From positions 229,330-293,329 of the forward strand of contig JANYCZ010000029.1 of the NCBI GenBank assembly GCA_025360015.1: a stretch of DNA of 64,000 nucleotides, in the 5' to 3' direction. The DNA comes from Verrucomicrobiota bacterium (lineage in GTDB: Bacteria > Verrucomicrobiota > Verrucomicrobiia > Verrucomicrobiales > Verrucomicrobiaceae). A program made the translations under genes and the position numbers. Position 1 is the first letter of the stretch. Each line of letters opens with the position of its first letter. Shown here in pieces: positions 33,940-43,149 of this stretch. Below the pieces are notes generated by a model, which was given only the letters and a program-made list of their open reading frames with translations, was not told where the DNA came from and did not search any database.

Positions 33940-36111
33940 ATGTCTCTCTCCCGCGTCTGTTCCTTCACCTGCCTTCTCCTCCTTGCGCAAGCCACTGCCG
34001 CTGATCTCAGCAGCAGCTATGACTGGAAGCCGATGAAGATCGGTGGTGGGGGCTGGCTGGTGGGCCTGAGCATCAATTCGGCGGAAAAAGATCTGCTCTA
34101 CACGCGTGCGGATGTCTCCGGTGGCTATCGCTGGATTCCCGCCACCTCCTCATGGAAGCAGGTGGTCACCGCCTCCAGCATGCCGCCTGAGTATGTCGGC
34201 TACGCCAAATACTCCGGGGTGGACAGCCTCGTGGGTGCGCCGAGTGACGCCAATGTGGCCTACATGACCCTGGGCTCAGAGCCTTACAAGGCGACTCCTG
34301 GCCAAGTGTTCCGCAGTACCAATCGCGGCGATACCTGGACGGCCACGCAGTTTCTAAAGACAGGCGTCAAAGTGGAGGCCAATGGCGAAGGCCGCCAGGA
34401 TGGCGAGCGTCTGGCCGTCGATCCCGCGAATAGCAACGTGGTCTATTATGCCTCCATCACCGATGGCCTATGGGTCACCGACAATGGCGGCGAGGCGTGG
34501 ACGAAGGTGGCCGCGATCCCCGCAGGCAAGTCGCCGCATGGCGTCAGCACCGTCGTGTTTGATCCCGCCGCCAAATCCGCTGGTCGCACTCAGGTGATCT
34601 ATGCAAGCGTGGAAGAAGGCGGGGTCTTCCAGACGAAAGACGCTGGAGCGAACTGGACCAAAATTTCCGACGGCGCTGCGGGTGATGCAGGCAAACCGCG
34701 GGATGCCACGGTGGGGTCGGACGGCACCTATTACATCGTTTACGACGGCGAAAAGGGAGCCGCCGGTGCCGTGTGGAAATACGTGGCAGGCAAGTGGACT
34801 GACATCACCCCACAGGGCAAGGAAGGCGGCAAAGACAAATCCTACTGGGCCATCACGGTGGATCCCTTCGATCCGCAGCATATCATCGCCATGATTCACG
34901 GCGGCAAGACCTTTGTCTCCAGCGATCAAGGCGGCAGCTGGTCTTTCCATACTTTCACGCTCAAGAGTCCGAACATCCCGTGGCTTGAAAGCCAGACCAA
35001 CTGGTTCCTCAGCACCGGCCAGCTGGCGTTTGATCCGCATGACAAAGGCAAGGTCTGGTATGCGGAAGGCTTCGGTGTGTGGTGGACGCGTGACCTTGGG
35101 CCGGAAGAGATCCCCTGGCATGCGGCCAGCGAAGGGATCGAGGAAGTGTGTGGCAACGATGTGATCGCCCCGCCCGGCGGCAAACCCGTCGGTGCCATGT
35201 GGGACACCGGTGCCTTCTATTTTAATGACGTGGACAAATACAACGCCCAGCGCTCCCAGCCCACCTTCATGTCCACCTGGTCGCTCGACTGGTGTCCCAA
35301 AGATCCGAAGTTCATGGTCGGCGTCTTCCGCAGCCACCTCGACTTCGTGCCCAATGCGAAGTCCAGCGGCTTCTCCACCGACGGCGGCATCACGTGGACG
35401 CGCTTCTCCGCCGTGGCTGACGGCACGCTGCCCAAAGAACTCGACTACGGCGTCATCGCCGTGGCTGCCGATAATCCCGAGCACATCGTCTGGTGCCCCA
35501 CGGGCAACAAACTGCCGTACGTCACCGCCAATCGCGGTGCTACCTGGACGCAGTCCAACTTCGGCGGCCCACATGAAACAGGCCACCAGTCGCCCTACAC
35601 CTCGCTCAAGCCCCTGTGTGCGGATCGCGTGGAGCCCGACACCTTTTACTTCTACACACCGCAGGAAGGCCTCTTCCGCTCCACCGATGGCGGAGCCGCT
35701 TTTGCGAAGGCAGGCAATCCTTTGCCCAACCGCTGGAACGCCATCCTCAAATCCACCCCGGGTCGTGCCAAGGATCTCTGGTTCGCCGCAGGCCCAGGCT
35801 CTGGCCTCTTCCACAGCGCGGATGGCGGCACCACCTGGAAGCAGGCACCCGGCATCGACATGGCGTTCAACGTGGGCCTCGGCAAAGCCGCGCCCGGCAG
35901 CGACTACCCCACGATCTACGTCGCCGGCTTGGTGGCAGGCAGCCCCGGCATCTACCGCTCCACCGATCAGGGTGCAACGTGGGATAAAATCGTCGCTTAC
36001 CCCCTCGGCATCTACGATGCCATCGACGCCATTGATGGCGACAAGGATACCTTCGGCGAAGTGTATATCAGCTTCTCCGCCACCGGCTTTGCCTACGGCA
36101 AAGCAAAGTAG
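33940..36111 (+). CDS. secreted GH74-like (xyloglucanase-type) beta-propeller glycosidase
   Basis: A 723-residue protein with signal peptide ([20 protein letters not shown]). The mature start [20 protein letters not shown] and then [20 protein letters not shown] is the GH74 opening, including the likely catalytic Asp in [10 protein letters not shown]. Many BNR/Asp-box turns occur, e.g. [42 protein letters not shown] and [10 protein letters not shown], giving two seven-bladed propellers. GH74 enzymes cut xyloglucan or related beta-1,4-glucans. The substrate here is inferred from family only. The stop codon is part of a REP element. Confidence 0.88.
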   Translation: MSLSRVCSFTCLLLLAQATAADLSSSYDWKPMKIGGGGWLVGLSINSAEKDLLYTRADVSGGYRWIPATSSWKQVVTASSMPPEYVGYAKYSGVDSLVGAPSDANVAYMTLGSEPYKATPGQVFRSTNRGDTWTATQFLKTGVKVEANGEGRQDGERLAVDPANSNVVYYASITDGLWVTDNGGEAWTKVAAIPAGKSPHGVSTVVFDPAAKSAGRTQVIYASVEEGGVFQTKDAGANWTKISDGAAGDAGKPRDATVGSDGTYYIVYDGEKGAAGAVWKYVAGKWTDITPQGKEGGKDKSYWAITVDPFDPQHIIAMIHGGKTFVSSDQGGSWSFHTFTLKSPNIPWLESQTNWFLSTGQLAFDPHDKGKVWYAEGFGVWWTRDLGPEEIPWHAASEGIEEVCGNDVIAPPGGKPVGAMWDTGAFYFNDVDKYNAQRSQPTFMSTWSLDWCPKDPKFMVGVFRSHLDFVPNAKSSGFSTDGGITWTRFSAVADGTLPKELDYGVIAVAADNPEHIVWCPTGNKLPYVTANRGATWTQSNFGGPHETGHQSPYTSLKPLCADRVEPDTFYFYTPQEGLFRSTDGGAAFAKAGNPLPNRWNAILKSTPGRAKDLWFAAGPGSGLFHSADGGTTWKQAPGIDMAFNVGLGKAAPGSDYPTIYVAGLVAGSPGIYRSTDQGATWDKIVAYPLGIYDAIDAIDGDKDTFGEVYISFSATGFAYGKAK

Positions 36112-36165
36112 CCTTGTTCCTGCGGAACAGGGGAAGCCTTGTTGCGCAGCAACAAGGCAACCTTA
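36108..36165. repeat. REP element, family A, copy 4
   Basis: GTAGCCTTGTTCCTGCGGAA then CAGGGGAAGCC and TTGTTGCGCAGCAACAAGGC. It fills the whole gap between two convergent genes: its GTAG holds the stop of the GH74-like gene and its terminal TTA the reverse-strand stop of the PSD1 gene. Confidence 0.88.
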
Positions 36166-38607
36166 CTCCTTCGTCACCGCCTCATCCAGATTCAGCAGCA
36201 TGAGGCACAGGCTCGTCCACGTGGCATGCTCGATGGCATTGATGGACTCATCACGCTTCGACTCACCCACCGCCAGCAGCTTCACCGCAGCAGCTTGATC
36301 CGACTGCTGCGCTCTCAACTTGCCAAGCTGCGCCTTCAGCAGCGCCGCTTCAGCTTTGGAGGGCTCACGGCACGTCACCAGACGAAAGGCCTGCGCGAGC
36401 GCCGCGTCTTCATTCCCACGATTGGCCAGCAGCACGCGCTGCGCCAGCACACGGGCGGCCTCCACGTAGGTCACATCATTCAATGTCACCAGCGCCTGCA
36501 GCGGCGTGTTGGTGCGGGTCGCTTTGATCACGCAGGTCTGCCGCGCAGAATTGTCGAACAGCATCGTGGGGCCCACGATGCGCCGCCAGAAGATGTACAA
36601 GGTCCGGCGGTAGAGCGCATCGCCGTGATCCTGCACGTAGCTCTTTTTGCCAAAGGTCGCCTCCTCCCAGATGCCCTCGGGCTGGTAGGGTTTCACTGCG
36701 GGGCCGCCGAGTTTGTCTTGCAGCAGGCCCGCGACAAACAACGCCTGATCTCGCAGCATCCACGAAGGCATGCGAAAGCGCGGTCCACGTGCGAGATAGC
36801 GATTCTCCGGATCGACCTGCGCATCGGCGATCTTTGACGACTGCTGATACGTTTCGCTCGTCACGATCAAGCGCATCAGCGCCTTCACATCCCAGCCGCT
36901 GTCGATGAACTCGGACGCCAGCCAGTCGAGCAGTTCGCGCTGCGGTGGCTCCTCGCCCTGCAAACCGAAATCCTCCGCCGTCTTCACCAGTCCCACGCCA
37001 AAAAACGCCTGCCAGAAGCGGTTCACCGTCACACGCGCCGTGAGCGGGTTGTCGCGGTTCACGATCCATTCCGCGAGGCCAAGGCGGTTGCGCGGTGCGT
37101 CCGACTTCATCGGCGGCAGACTCGCGGGTACGTTGAAGCTGACCTTGGTCGTGCTGGCCTTGTCATACGCGCCCTTCTCCAGCACAAAGGTCTCACGCGC
37201 CTTCGGCAGCGTGTCCATGACCATCACCTTGGTGACGTTGCCCTGCGCGGTGGTGCGTGCTTTGAGCGTATTCAGCAGCCGCTGCAAGCGGTCCGCATAG
37301 TCCTTGTCGTTGAGCTTGGTGAGCTGAGCGATGCATTCGAGCAGGTTGTCTGCGCTGCGTTTGTCCGGTGCCTGACGCCCCAGAAACTGCGTGAGCTTCC
37401 CGGGATACCCTGCCACCAGCGGCACCTTCGTGCGCTCCTCGCCCGGTGGTTTGCCAAAGCGCGTGGTCTCATACTCGTTGATGTCTTTGACGACCGCACG
37501 AAACGCAGCGTTGGCGGCTTCAAAGCGTGCCTTCTCATCTGCCGTGGCCAGATCCAGCGCCGGTGCCGCCTGCCCGCTGCGGCCCAGGCCGTCTTCGCTC
37601 GTCTGGTTGAAGACATCGTAGAGGCCGTAGTAATCACGCATCGTCAGCGGATCAAATTTGTGATCGTGGCACTTGGTGCAGCCCATCGTCAGCCCCAGCC
37701 ACACGGTGCTGGTGGTCTCCACGCGGTCCATCACATTCTCTACCCGCGTCTCTTCCGCGATGCGTCCGCCTTCACCATTGATCATGTGGTTGCGGTTGAA
37801 CCCTGTGGCGAGATTTTGCTCTGGCGTCATGTTTGGCAGCAGATCCCCCGCAAGCTGCCAGATAGTGAACTGGTCATAGGGCATGTTTTCATTGAGCGCC
37901 TTCACCACCCAGTCCCGCCAGGGCCACATGGTGCGCTCAGGATCTCCTTGGTAGCCGTTGGTGTCCGCATAGCGCGCCGCATCCAGCCAGTCCCAGGCCC
38001 AGCGCTCCCCGAAGCGTGGTGAATCCAGCAGGCGCTCCACGGTCTTGGCATACTCGTCCTTGAGTTCATCCGCAGTTGGAGGCAACCCGGTCAGATCCAG
38101 CGACACACGCCGTAGCAAGGCCACCGCGGCGGCCTTGGGTGCAGGCTGCATCCCTTTCTCCGCCAGCTTGGCCCGCACAAAGGCATCGATGGGATGCTTC
38201 GCGCCCACGTTAGGCACCTTGGGCCGTTCTATTGGCTTGAAGGCCCAGTGCGTTCCCCACTTCGCCCCTTCGTCGATCCACTGCTTGAGCAGCTGTTTCT
38301 GCGCCGCCGTCAGTGTGCGATTGCTCTTGGGTGTTGGCATCACTTCATCCGGGTCCGTGCTGAGGATGCGCTCGATCAGTGAGCTCTCATGGCTGTTGCC
38401 CGGACGTATGGCCGTCACGCCATCCTTCACCGCCTTCGCATCCTTCTCCACATCCAGCCGCAGGTCGCCTTTGCGCTCCTTGGCATCCGGGCCGTGGCAG
38501 AAGTAGCATTTGTCCGAAAGGATCGGCTGGATGTCGCGCGAGAAATCAATCGTCGCCGCAGAGAGAGCGGAACTGAGAGTGAAAAGGACAAAAACTGGGC
38601 GGATCAT
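36163..38607 (-). CDS. PSD1/planctomycete cytochrome C domain protein (PSCyt1-DUF1549-DUF1553)
   Basis: An 814-residue exported protein (MIRPVFVLFTLSSALSAATI). Order: PSCyt1 haem domain near residues 20-110 with the CxxCH motif KCYFCHGPDA, DUF1549 about 150-360 (DLTGLPPTADEL, YADTNGYQGDPERTMWPWRD), and DUF1553 about 510-780 (RLGLAEWIVNRDNPLTARVT). Such proteins are a hallmark of Planctomycetes and Verrucomicrobia and usually sit beside a DUF1501 protein, which is absent here. Proposed to be c-type cytochromes linked to extracellular polysaccharide use; the reaction is unknown. Confidence 0.93.
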   Translation of the reverse strand: MIRPVFVLFTLSSALSAATIDFSRDIQPILSDKCYFCHGPDAKERKGDLRLDVEKDAKAVKDGVTAIRPGNSHESSLIERILSTDPDEVMPTPKSNRTLTAAQKQLLKQWIDEGAKWGTHWAFKPIERPKVPNVGAKHPIDAFVRAKLAEKGMQPAPKAAAVALLRRVSLDLTGLPPTADELKDEYAKTVERLLDSPRFGERWAWDWLDAARYADTNGYQGDPERTMWPWRDWVVKALNENMPYDQFTIWQLAGDLLPNMTPEQNLATGFNRNHMINGEGGRIAEETRVENVMDRVETTSTVWLGLTMGCTKCHDHKFDPLTMRDYYGLYDVFNQTSEDGLGRSGQAAPALDLATADEKARFEAANAAFRAVVKDINEYETTRFGKPPGEERTKVPLVAGYPGKLTQFLGRQAPDKRSADNLLECIAQLTKLNDKDYADRLQRLLNTLKARTTAQGNVTKVMVMDTLPKARETFVLEKGAYDKASTTKVSFNVPASLPPMKSDAPRNRLGLAEWIVNRDNPLTARVTVNRFWQAFFGVGLVKTAEDFGLQGEEPPQRELLDWLASEFIDSGWDVKALMRLIVTSETYQQSSKIADAQVDPENRYLARGPRFRMPSWMLRDQALFVAGLLQDKLGGPAVKPYQPEGIWEEATFGKKSYVQDHGDALYRRTLYIFWRRIVGPTMLFDNSARQTCVIKATRTNTPLQALVTLNDVTYVEAARVLAQRVLLANRGNEDAALAQAFRLVTCREPSKAEAALLKAQLGKLRAQQSDQAAAVKLLAVGESKRDESINAIEHATWTSLCLMLLNLDEAVTKE

Positions 38608-38679
38608 GCGGCTTCTGGCATAACGATGATCGAAGGTTCAGTATTGCCAAACATGCATGGCAGATCCTAGCATGCATCC

Positions 38680-39912
38680 ATGCACATCCCAACCCTGATC
38701 GAGCGCAAGCGCGACGGTGGTGCCCTCACCTCGGAGGAGATCCACTACGTCATCAGCGCCTTCACGCGCGGGGACATGCCGGACTACCAGATGAGCGCGC
38801 TGGCGATGGCGATTTTCTTCCGCGACATGACCACGGAGGAAACCGCCGCGCTCACCGAGGCCATGCTGCACAGCGGCTCCATGCTGCTGTGGAATGACCA
38901 CGACCCCATGCGGGTGGACAAACATAGCACCGGCGGCATCGGCGATAAAACTTCGCTTATTCTCGCCCCCCTGCTCGCCTGCGACAACGTGTGGGTGCCG
39001 ATGATTTCCGGTCGCGGCCTCGGCATCACGGGCGGCACGCTCGACAAACTCGAAAGCATTCCCGGCTTCCGGACGCAGCTCAATGAGGTGGAGATTCATC
39101 ACGTCATGGACCGCATCGGCTGCGTGATGGTCGGCCAGACCGCCGGCATTTGCCCGGCGGACAAAAAACTCTACGCCCTGCGTGATGTCACCGCCACCGT
39201 GCCGAGCGTGCCGCTCATCACCGCGAGCATCATGAGCAAGAAGCTCGCCGAGGGGCTGAACCGCCTCGTGCTGGATGTGAAGTGGGGCAGCGGCGCTTTC
39301 ATGAAGACGCAGGAGGAGGCACACCGTCTGGCCGAAAGCCTTGTCACCGTCGGTCAGGTCATGGGCGTGCGCTCCAGCGTGCGACTCAGCGAGATGAACG
39401 AGCCCACGGGAGAATCCGCCGGCAATGCGCTTGAGGTCGCCGAATGCGTGCGCTGCCTTAAAGGCCAGGGCCCGCAGGACCTGGAGGACATCGTGCTCGA
39501 TCTTGCCTCCGCCGTCTCCATTTCATCCCGCGCTGATCTCGCCGCCATGCTGCATCGCGGCGATGCGTGGCGGAAGTTTCAGCAGATGGTCGCTGCACAG
39601 GGCGGCAACGTGGCCGCGCTGGAAAAAATGAGCACCGTGCATCGCGCGCCATTCATTGGCGAGCTCAAAGCCACCGCCAGCGGCACGCTGACGCGCATGG
39701 ACGCTGGTGGCATCGGCCAGGCCGTCCTCGAACTTGGCGCTGGCCGCTCCAAAGCCACCGATGCCATCGACTTCGCCGTGGGTTGTGATCAAATCGCCAA
39801 GACCGGCACCCAGGTGCACACAGGCGATGTAATGCTGCGCGTGCATGCCCGCACCAAAGGCGCGCTGTTCCGCACGCTCGACATTTTGGCGGAGCACATC
39901 GACATCGTCTGA
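38680..39912 (+). CDS. deoA: thymidine/pyrimidine-nucleoside phosphorylase
   Basis: A 410-residue enzyme that splits thymidine (or uridine) with phosphate. It starts MHIPTLIERKRDGGALTSEE, has the phosphate-binding DKHSTGGIGDKTSLILAPLL, the active-site VPMISGRGLGITGGTLDKLE and LALDVKWGSGAFMKT-like segment (here LVLDVKWGSGAF), and the C-terminal FAVGCDQIAKTGTQVHTGD. Length and order are those of the NP-II phosphorylases; substrate preference between thymidine and uridine cannot be told by eye. A family-B REP element follows nine bases after the stop. Confidence 0.95.
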   Translation: MHIPTLIERKRDGGALTSEEIHYVISAFTRGDMPDYQMSALAMAIFFRDMTTEETAALTEAMLHSGSMLLWNDHDPMRVDKHSTGGIGDKTSLILAPLLACDNVWVPMISGRGLGITGGTLDKLESIPGFRTQLNEVEIHHVMDRIGCVMVGQTAGICPADKKLYALRDVTATVPSVPLITASIMSKKLAEGLNRLVLDVKWGSGAFMKTQEEAHRLAESLVTVGQVMGVRSSVRLSEMNEPTGESAGNALEVAECVRCLKGQGPQDLEDIVLDLASAVSISSRADLAAMLHRGDAWRKFQQMVAAQGGNVAALEKMSTVHRAPFIGELKATASGTLTRMDAGGIGQAVLELGAGRSKATDAIDFAVGCDQIAKTGTQVHTGDVMLRVHARTKGALFRTLDILAEHIDIV

Positions 39913-39920
39913 GGCGAAGC

Positions 39921-39995
39921 AAAGTACTCATGAACTTTAGTTCGTTCTGGAAGGAGCGGAGGCTCCCAGAGCGAGCTAAAGCTCACGAGTACTTT
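39921..39995. repeat. REP-like palindromic repeat, family B, copy 3 (complete)
   Basis: AAAGTACTCATGAACTTTAG + TTCGTTCTGG, a short GC-rich middle, then CCCAGAGCGAGCTAAAGCTC + ACGAGTACTTT. The two arms pair over most of their length, giving a hairpin of about 75 nt. The same arms occur at 22280 and 22582. Confidence 0.8.
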
Positions 39996-40054
39996 GCGAC
40001 GTTCCAGCCTGCGGTGTAAATCAGTATTTCCCTAACGTTTGCTTTGTCTCCCGC

Positions 40055-40978
40055 ATGAACCGCCGCCGCTTTCTCCAGACCAGCACTGCCGCAGCCATGC
40101 TGCAGGAATCCGCCCAGGCTGCACCGCCTGCGACGCGCATCATCGACACGCACACGCATTTCTATGATCCTACGCGTCCCGGTGGCGTGCCGTGGCCTAC
40201 CAAAGGCACTCCTTTGTTCCGCACGGTACTGCCCGCCGACTGGCTCGCCGTGGCAGCGCCGCATGGCATTCACGAAACCGTCGTCGTCGAAGCCAGCCCG
40301 CTGGTGGAAGACAACCAGTGGATTCTCGATCTCGCCGCCAGGGAGAAGAGCATCGTGGGCTTCGTGGGTCATCTCGATCCCGGTCCTGAGTTTGCAGGCC
40401 ATCTGGAGCGCTTCGCGGCGAATCCCATCTTTCGCGGTGTGCGCTGGAGCGGCGCTCTGCTTCAAGATGCAACCAAACAGGAGCCCGTGCTCGCCGGAGC
40501 CAGGCTGCTCGCCAAACACGGCCTGGAGCTCGATCTGAACGGTGGACCCAGCTACCTGCTGCACGCGGCCAAACTCGCCGCTGCGGTGCCCGACCTGCGC
40601 ATTCTCATCAATCACCTCGGGGCTTCCGGCGATCCGGAGTCCCTGCGCCCTGAATGGAAGGACAACATCCGCGCCGTGGCGAAGCAGCCCAATGCCTTCA
40701 TGAAAGTCTCCGCCCTCGTGGAGCAGGTGAAGTGTGCGTACGGCCAGGCTCCGCGCGACACCGCTTACTACCTCCCGGTGCTCGACCACCTCTGGGAAGC
40801 CTTTGGCCCCGACCGCCTCATCTACGGCAGCAACTGGCCCGTCTCCGACAAAGGTGCTCCGTATGACGTCGTCTTCAAAATCGTGGAGGACTACTTCCGC
40901 GCCAAAGGCCCCGAGGCCTGCGAGAAGTATTTTTGGAAGAACTCCAAGGCGGCGTATCGCTGGGTGGAGCGGAAATGA
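40055..40978 (+). CDS. exported amidohydrolase family 2 protein
   Basis: A 307-residue metal-dependent hydrolase. MNRRRFLQTSTAAAMLQESA is a Tat-type signal. IIDTHTHFYDPTRPGG carries the HxH metal motif, LINHLGAS the third His region, and IYGSNWPVSDKG the final Asp/Trp motif of the PF04909 TIM barrel. Members act on lactones, decarboxylate, or hydrolyse C-N bonds. The substrate is unknown. The C-terminal [18 protein letters not shown] is repeated as a remnant at 33800-33889. Confidence 0.88.
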   Translation: MNRRRFLQTSTAAAMLQESAQAAPPATRIIDTHTHFYDPTRPGGVPWPTKGTPLFRTVLPADWLAVAAPHGIHETVVVEASPLVEDNQWILDLAAREKSIVGFVGHLDPGPEFAGHLERFAANPIFRGVRWSGALLQDATKQEPVLAGARLLAKHGLELDLNGGPSYLLHAAKLAAAVPDLRILINHLGASGDPESLRPEWKDNIRAVAKQPNAFMKVSALVEQVKCAYGQAPRDTAYYLPVLDHLWEAFGPDRLIYGSNWPVSDKGAPYDVVFKIVEDYFRAKGPEACEKYFWKNSKAAYRWVERK

Positions 40979-41050
40979 AAAGACTGAGCCATCGGGTGAG
41001 GGTGGAGCAGCGGCGTCGCTCCTCCACCCCTCACTGGTCTTGGGGCGCTG

Positions 41051-41410
41051 TTAGTGTTCGTTCCAGCTCGCGCCTTGGTAATTGCCGTCCGTATAGTTGC
41101 CCGCCGGGAAGTCGCCGTGCTGGAAGTTGCGGTTTTCGAGGGGGAAGTGCTTGTGCTCCCCGCCGTAGTAGTAATTTCCGTTGTGGTAGTAGCGGCTGGT
41201 ATAGCTGCGCCCCTGGTAGGTGTAGCTGCCGGTCTGATGCTGGCCGCCGGTGTAGTAGCGGCCTTGATGATAGTAGGCGCTGCCTTTGTGGTTGGCAGGG
41301 AGCTTCGAGTAGGTGTTGGCACCTCCGGCGGACATCGTTGGCTCGGCACAGGAGGAGAGGGCCAGGAGGGCCATGGCGGGAAGAAGCAGGCAGCGGGGAT
41401 GCAGTTTCAT
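41051..41410 (-). CDS. Tyr/Gly/His-rich lipoprotein, paralogue 1
   Basis: A 119-residue lipoprotein (signal MKLHPRCLLLPAMALLALSS, Cys21). The mature protein is rich in Tyr, Gly, His and Asn with the block YYHQGRYYTGGQHQTGSYTY shared with the next gene. It probably sits on the outer surface or periplasmic face of a membrane. No named family. Its partner at 41505 is 40-50% identical by eye in the central block, and the signal peptides also match (MKLHP), so the pair arose by tandem duplication. Confidence 0.7.
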   Translation of the reverse strand: MKLHPRCLLLPAMALLALSSCAEPTMSAGGANTYSKLPANHKGSAYYHQGRYYTGGQHQTGSYTYQGRSYTSRYYHNGNYYYGGEHKHFPLENRNFQHGDFPAGNYTDGNYQGASWNEH

Positions 41411-41504
41411 GGGGGCAGGTTGGCTTGTTTAAGCGGACGATCAAGCAGTCAAAATGGGTGGAGAAGCGATGTCGCTCCTCCACCCGGAAAACGACGTGAT
41501 GCTG

Positions 41505-41918
41505 CTAGCGCCGGTCTGAAGACCAGTTTCCGCCTTGCTGACGGTTCTGGTCGCGGTCGCGATCACGATCGCGGTCGCGGTCATCTCCCCGGCCGTAGCC
41601 CCGGTTACCATCCCGGTCGTAGTCCTGGTGCTGGCCACCGTAATAGAACTGGCCGTTGTGAGCGTAGCGGTTCGAGTACTGCCGCCCCTGATAGTTGTAA
41701 TTGCCGGTTTGCTGCTGGCCACCCGTATAATAGCGCCCTTGATGGTAGTAGGCGCTGCCAGAGTAATTGGGGGGAAGGCTGGAGTAGGTGTTGAAGCCGC
41801 TGTTCAAGCCGCCTCCGTTGTTAGAATAGCCGCCTCCGCCCATCATCGGATCCATGCAGGAAGTGAGGGTCAATGTGGCAAGGGCGGGAATGAGACAGAG
41901 GCAGGGGTGGAGCTTCAT
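41505..41918 (-). CDS. Tyr/Gly/His-rich lipoprotein, paralogue 2
   Basis: A 137-residue lipoprotein (MKLHPCLCLIPALATLTLTS, Cys21) homologous to the one at 41051: LPPNYSGSAYYHQGRYYTGG and YNYQGRQYSNRYAHNGQFYY correspond directly. It has an added Asp-Arg tail, DDRDRDRDRDRDQNR, from a run of about six GAC-CGN repeats in the DNA, which may be unstable in length. Function unknown. Confidence 0.7.
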   Translation of the reverse strand: MKLHPCLCLIPALATLTLTSCMDPMMGGGGYSNNGGGLNSGFNTYSSLPPNYSGSAYYHQGRYYTGGQQQTGNYNYQGRQYSNRYAHNGQFYYGGQHQDYDRDGNRGYGRGDDRDRDRDRDRDQNRQQGGNWSSDRR

Positions 41919-41990
41919 AAGGTAGTAATTCCTAGGGGCGGGGGTTGGTTTGTGTGCTGCGGACGGGCCCGCGATGAACCGGGCGTTGCT

Positions 41991-42134
41991 TTAAATCCGC
42001 CCCGTGAGGAGCAGGACAAGCAGAATGATGACGAGCAGGCTGGCACCGCCGCCGGCGTAGTGATTGCCGGAATGAAAGCCGTAACCGCCGCCGCCGATAA
42101 GAAGGATGATGAGGATGATGAGGAGAAGGTTCAT
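41991..42134 (-). CDS. DUF3309-like small membrane protein
   Basis: A 47-residue protein, MNLLLIILIILLIGGGGYGF, then HSGNHYAGGG and a second hydrophobic stretch ending LLTGRI. Two short membrane helices around a Gly/His loop match the DUF3309 pattern (start 'LL..ILI.LL.GG', end 'LL.GR.'). Found in many bacteria, function unknown. It precedes the two paralogous lipoproteins on the same strand, so all three may form one envelope-related unit. Confidence 0.75.
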   Translation of the reverse strand: MNLLLIILIILLIGGGGYGFHSGNHYAGGGASLLVIILLVLLLTGRI

Positions 42135-42381
42135 AATGGTAGGAGGCAGGTTGGTTGGTTGGTTGGTTGCCTATGATGAATCGGAGTCGGTGGTGAAGTC
42201 GGTTTCATGAACTTGCACGGGGCGCGGAGGAATGATCAAGCCCCTGGGCGCTGAAGGAAGCCGCAGGTGGAGACGGCTTTTTAGACGGCTCGTCCGATTA
42301 CATGGCAGCCACACCTGCTGGGTCTCATGGGATAAACACCCCATCGCGCCAGCAAGATTTACTCTGCAACATAAGCCTCCC

Positions 42382-42939
42382 ATGTCCAAAGCCCTCCTCC
42401 ACTGCTGCTCCTGCCTTCTCACCACTGCCCTCCTGTTTCTCAGTGCGGGCTGCGCCCAGCCACCCCCACCGCCTGCTCCCGTCGAGGAATCGTTTTGGAA
42501 TGGAGACAGCATGGTCGGCGCTCCCTCCATCCGCATCAGCCTTTCGCAGCAGCGTGCCTTCTTCTACAAGGACGGCCAGCTTGCCGGGATGTCGCGCATT
42601 TCCTCGGGCCGTGAAGGACGCGATACGGTGACGGGAAGCTTCCACATCATTCAAAAAGACCTCAATCATGTGTCGTCACTGTTTGGCGATTACGTGGATG
42701 CCGACGGCAATGTGATCCAAAAGGAAATCGACACCAGCAAGGATCCAAAGCCCAAGGGCGCGCGCTATGACGGCGCGAGGATGCCGTATTTCATGCGCAT
42801 CGTCGGCGGCACTGGCATGCATGAGGGCTACCTGCCGGGCTATCCGGCCTCGCATGGCTGCATCCGCATGCCGGGCTTCATGGCCGCGGCGTTTTTCCGC
42901 TCCGTGCAGGTGGGCACCCCTGTGACCATTGAGCCATGA
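42382..42939 (+). CDS. L,D-transpeptidase (YkuD) lipoprotein
   Basis: A 185-residue lipoprotein with signal MSKALLHCCSCLLTTALLFL and Cys24 (SAGC). The YkuD domain starts at SIRISLSQQRAFFYKDGQLA, with FMRIVGGTGMHEGYLPGYPA and the catalytic SHGCIRM. L,D-transpeptidases form 3-3 cross-links or attach lipoproteins to peptidoglycan. The start at 42382 is set by the lipoprotein signal; upstream open sequence is not a plausible exported protein. Divergent from the DUF3309-lipoprotein group and close to the 51-residue membrane protein gene. Confidence 0.9.
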   Translation: MSKALLHCCSCLLTTALLFLSAGCAQPPPPPAPVEESFWNGDSMVGAPSIRISLSQQRAFFYKDGQLAGMSRISSGREGRDTVTGSFHIIQKDLNHVSSLFGDYVDADGNVIQKEIDTSKDPKPKGARYDGARMPYFMRIVGGTGMHEGYLPGYPASHGCIRMPGFMAAAFFRSVQVGTPVTIEP

Positions 42940-42976
42940 GCCCAAGATTTGGATTAAACTCAAACCGGACCACACT

Positions 42977-43132
42977 ATGAACATCACCAAAAATCGCGGC
43001 CTGCTTGTGCTGGCCATCTATCTGATCCTCGTCGGCTTCATCGGGGCCTTTGGCATCAGCCTTGGTGCGCTGAGCATCCTGGTGCCCATCCTGGCCATCG
43101 TGGCGGGCGTGCTGCTGCTGCTGGGGCAGTAG
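42977..43132 (+). CDS. small hydrophobic membrane protein
   Basis: A 51-residue protein, MNITKNRGLLVLAIYLILVG, then FIGAFGISLGALSILVPILA and a final LLLLGQ. Two closely spaced membrane helices, no soluble domain. It lies 37 bases after the L,D-transpeptidase stop on the same strand, suggesting one transcript. Family unknown, possibly related to other two-helix proteins of envelope-stress loci. Confidence 0.65.
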   Translation: MNITKNRGLLVLAIYLILVGFIGAFGISLGALSILVPILAIVAGVLLLLGQ

Positions 43133-43149
43133 CAGCGTGGTTTTTCAGC

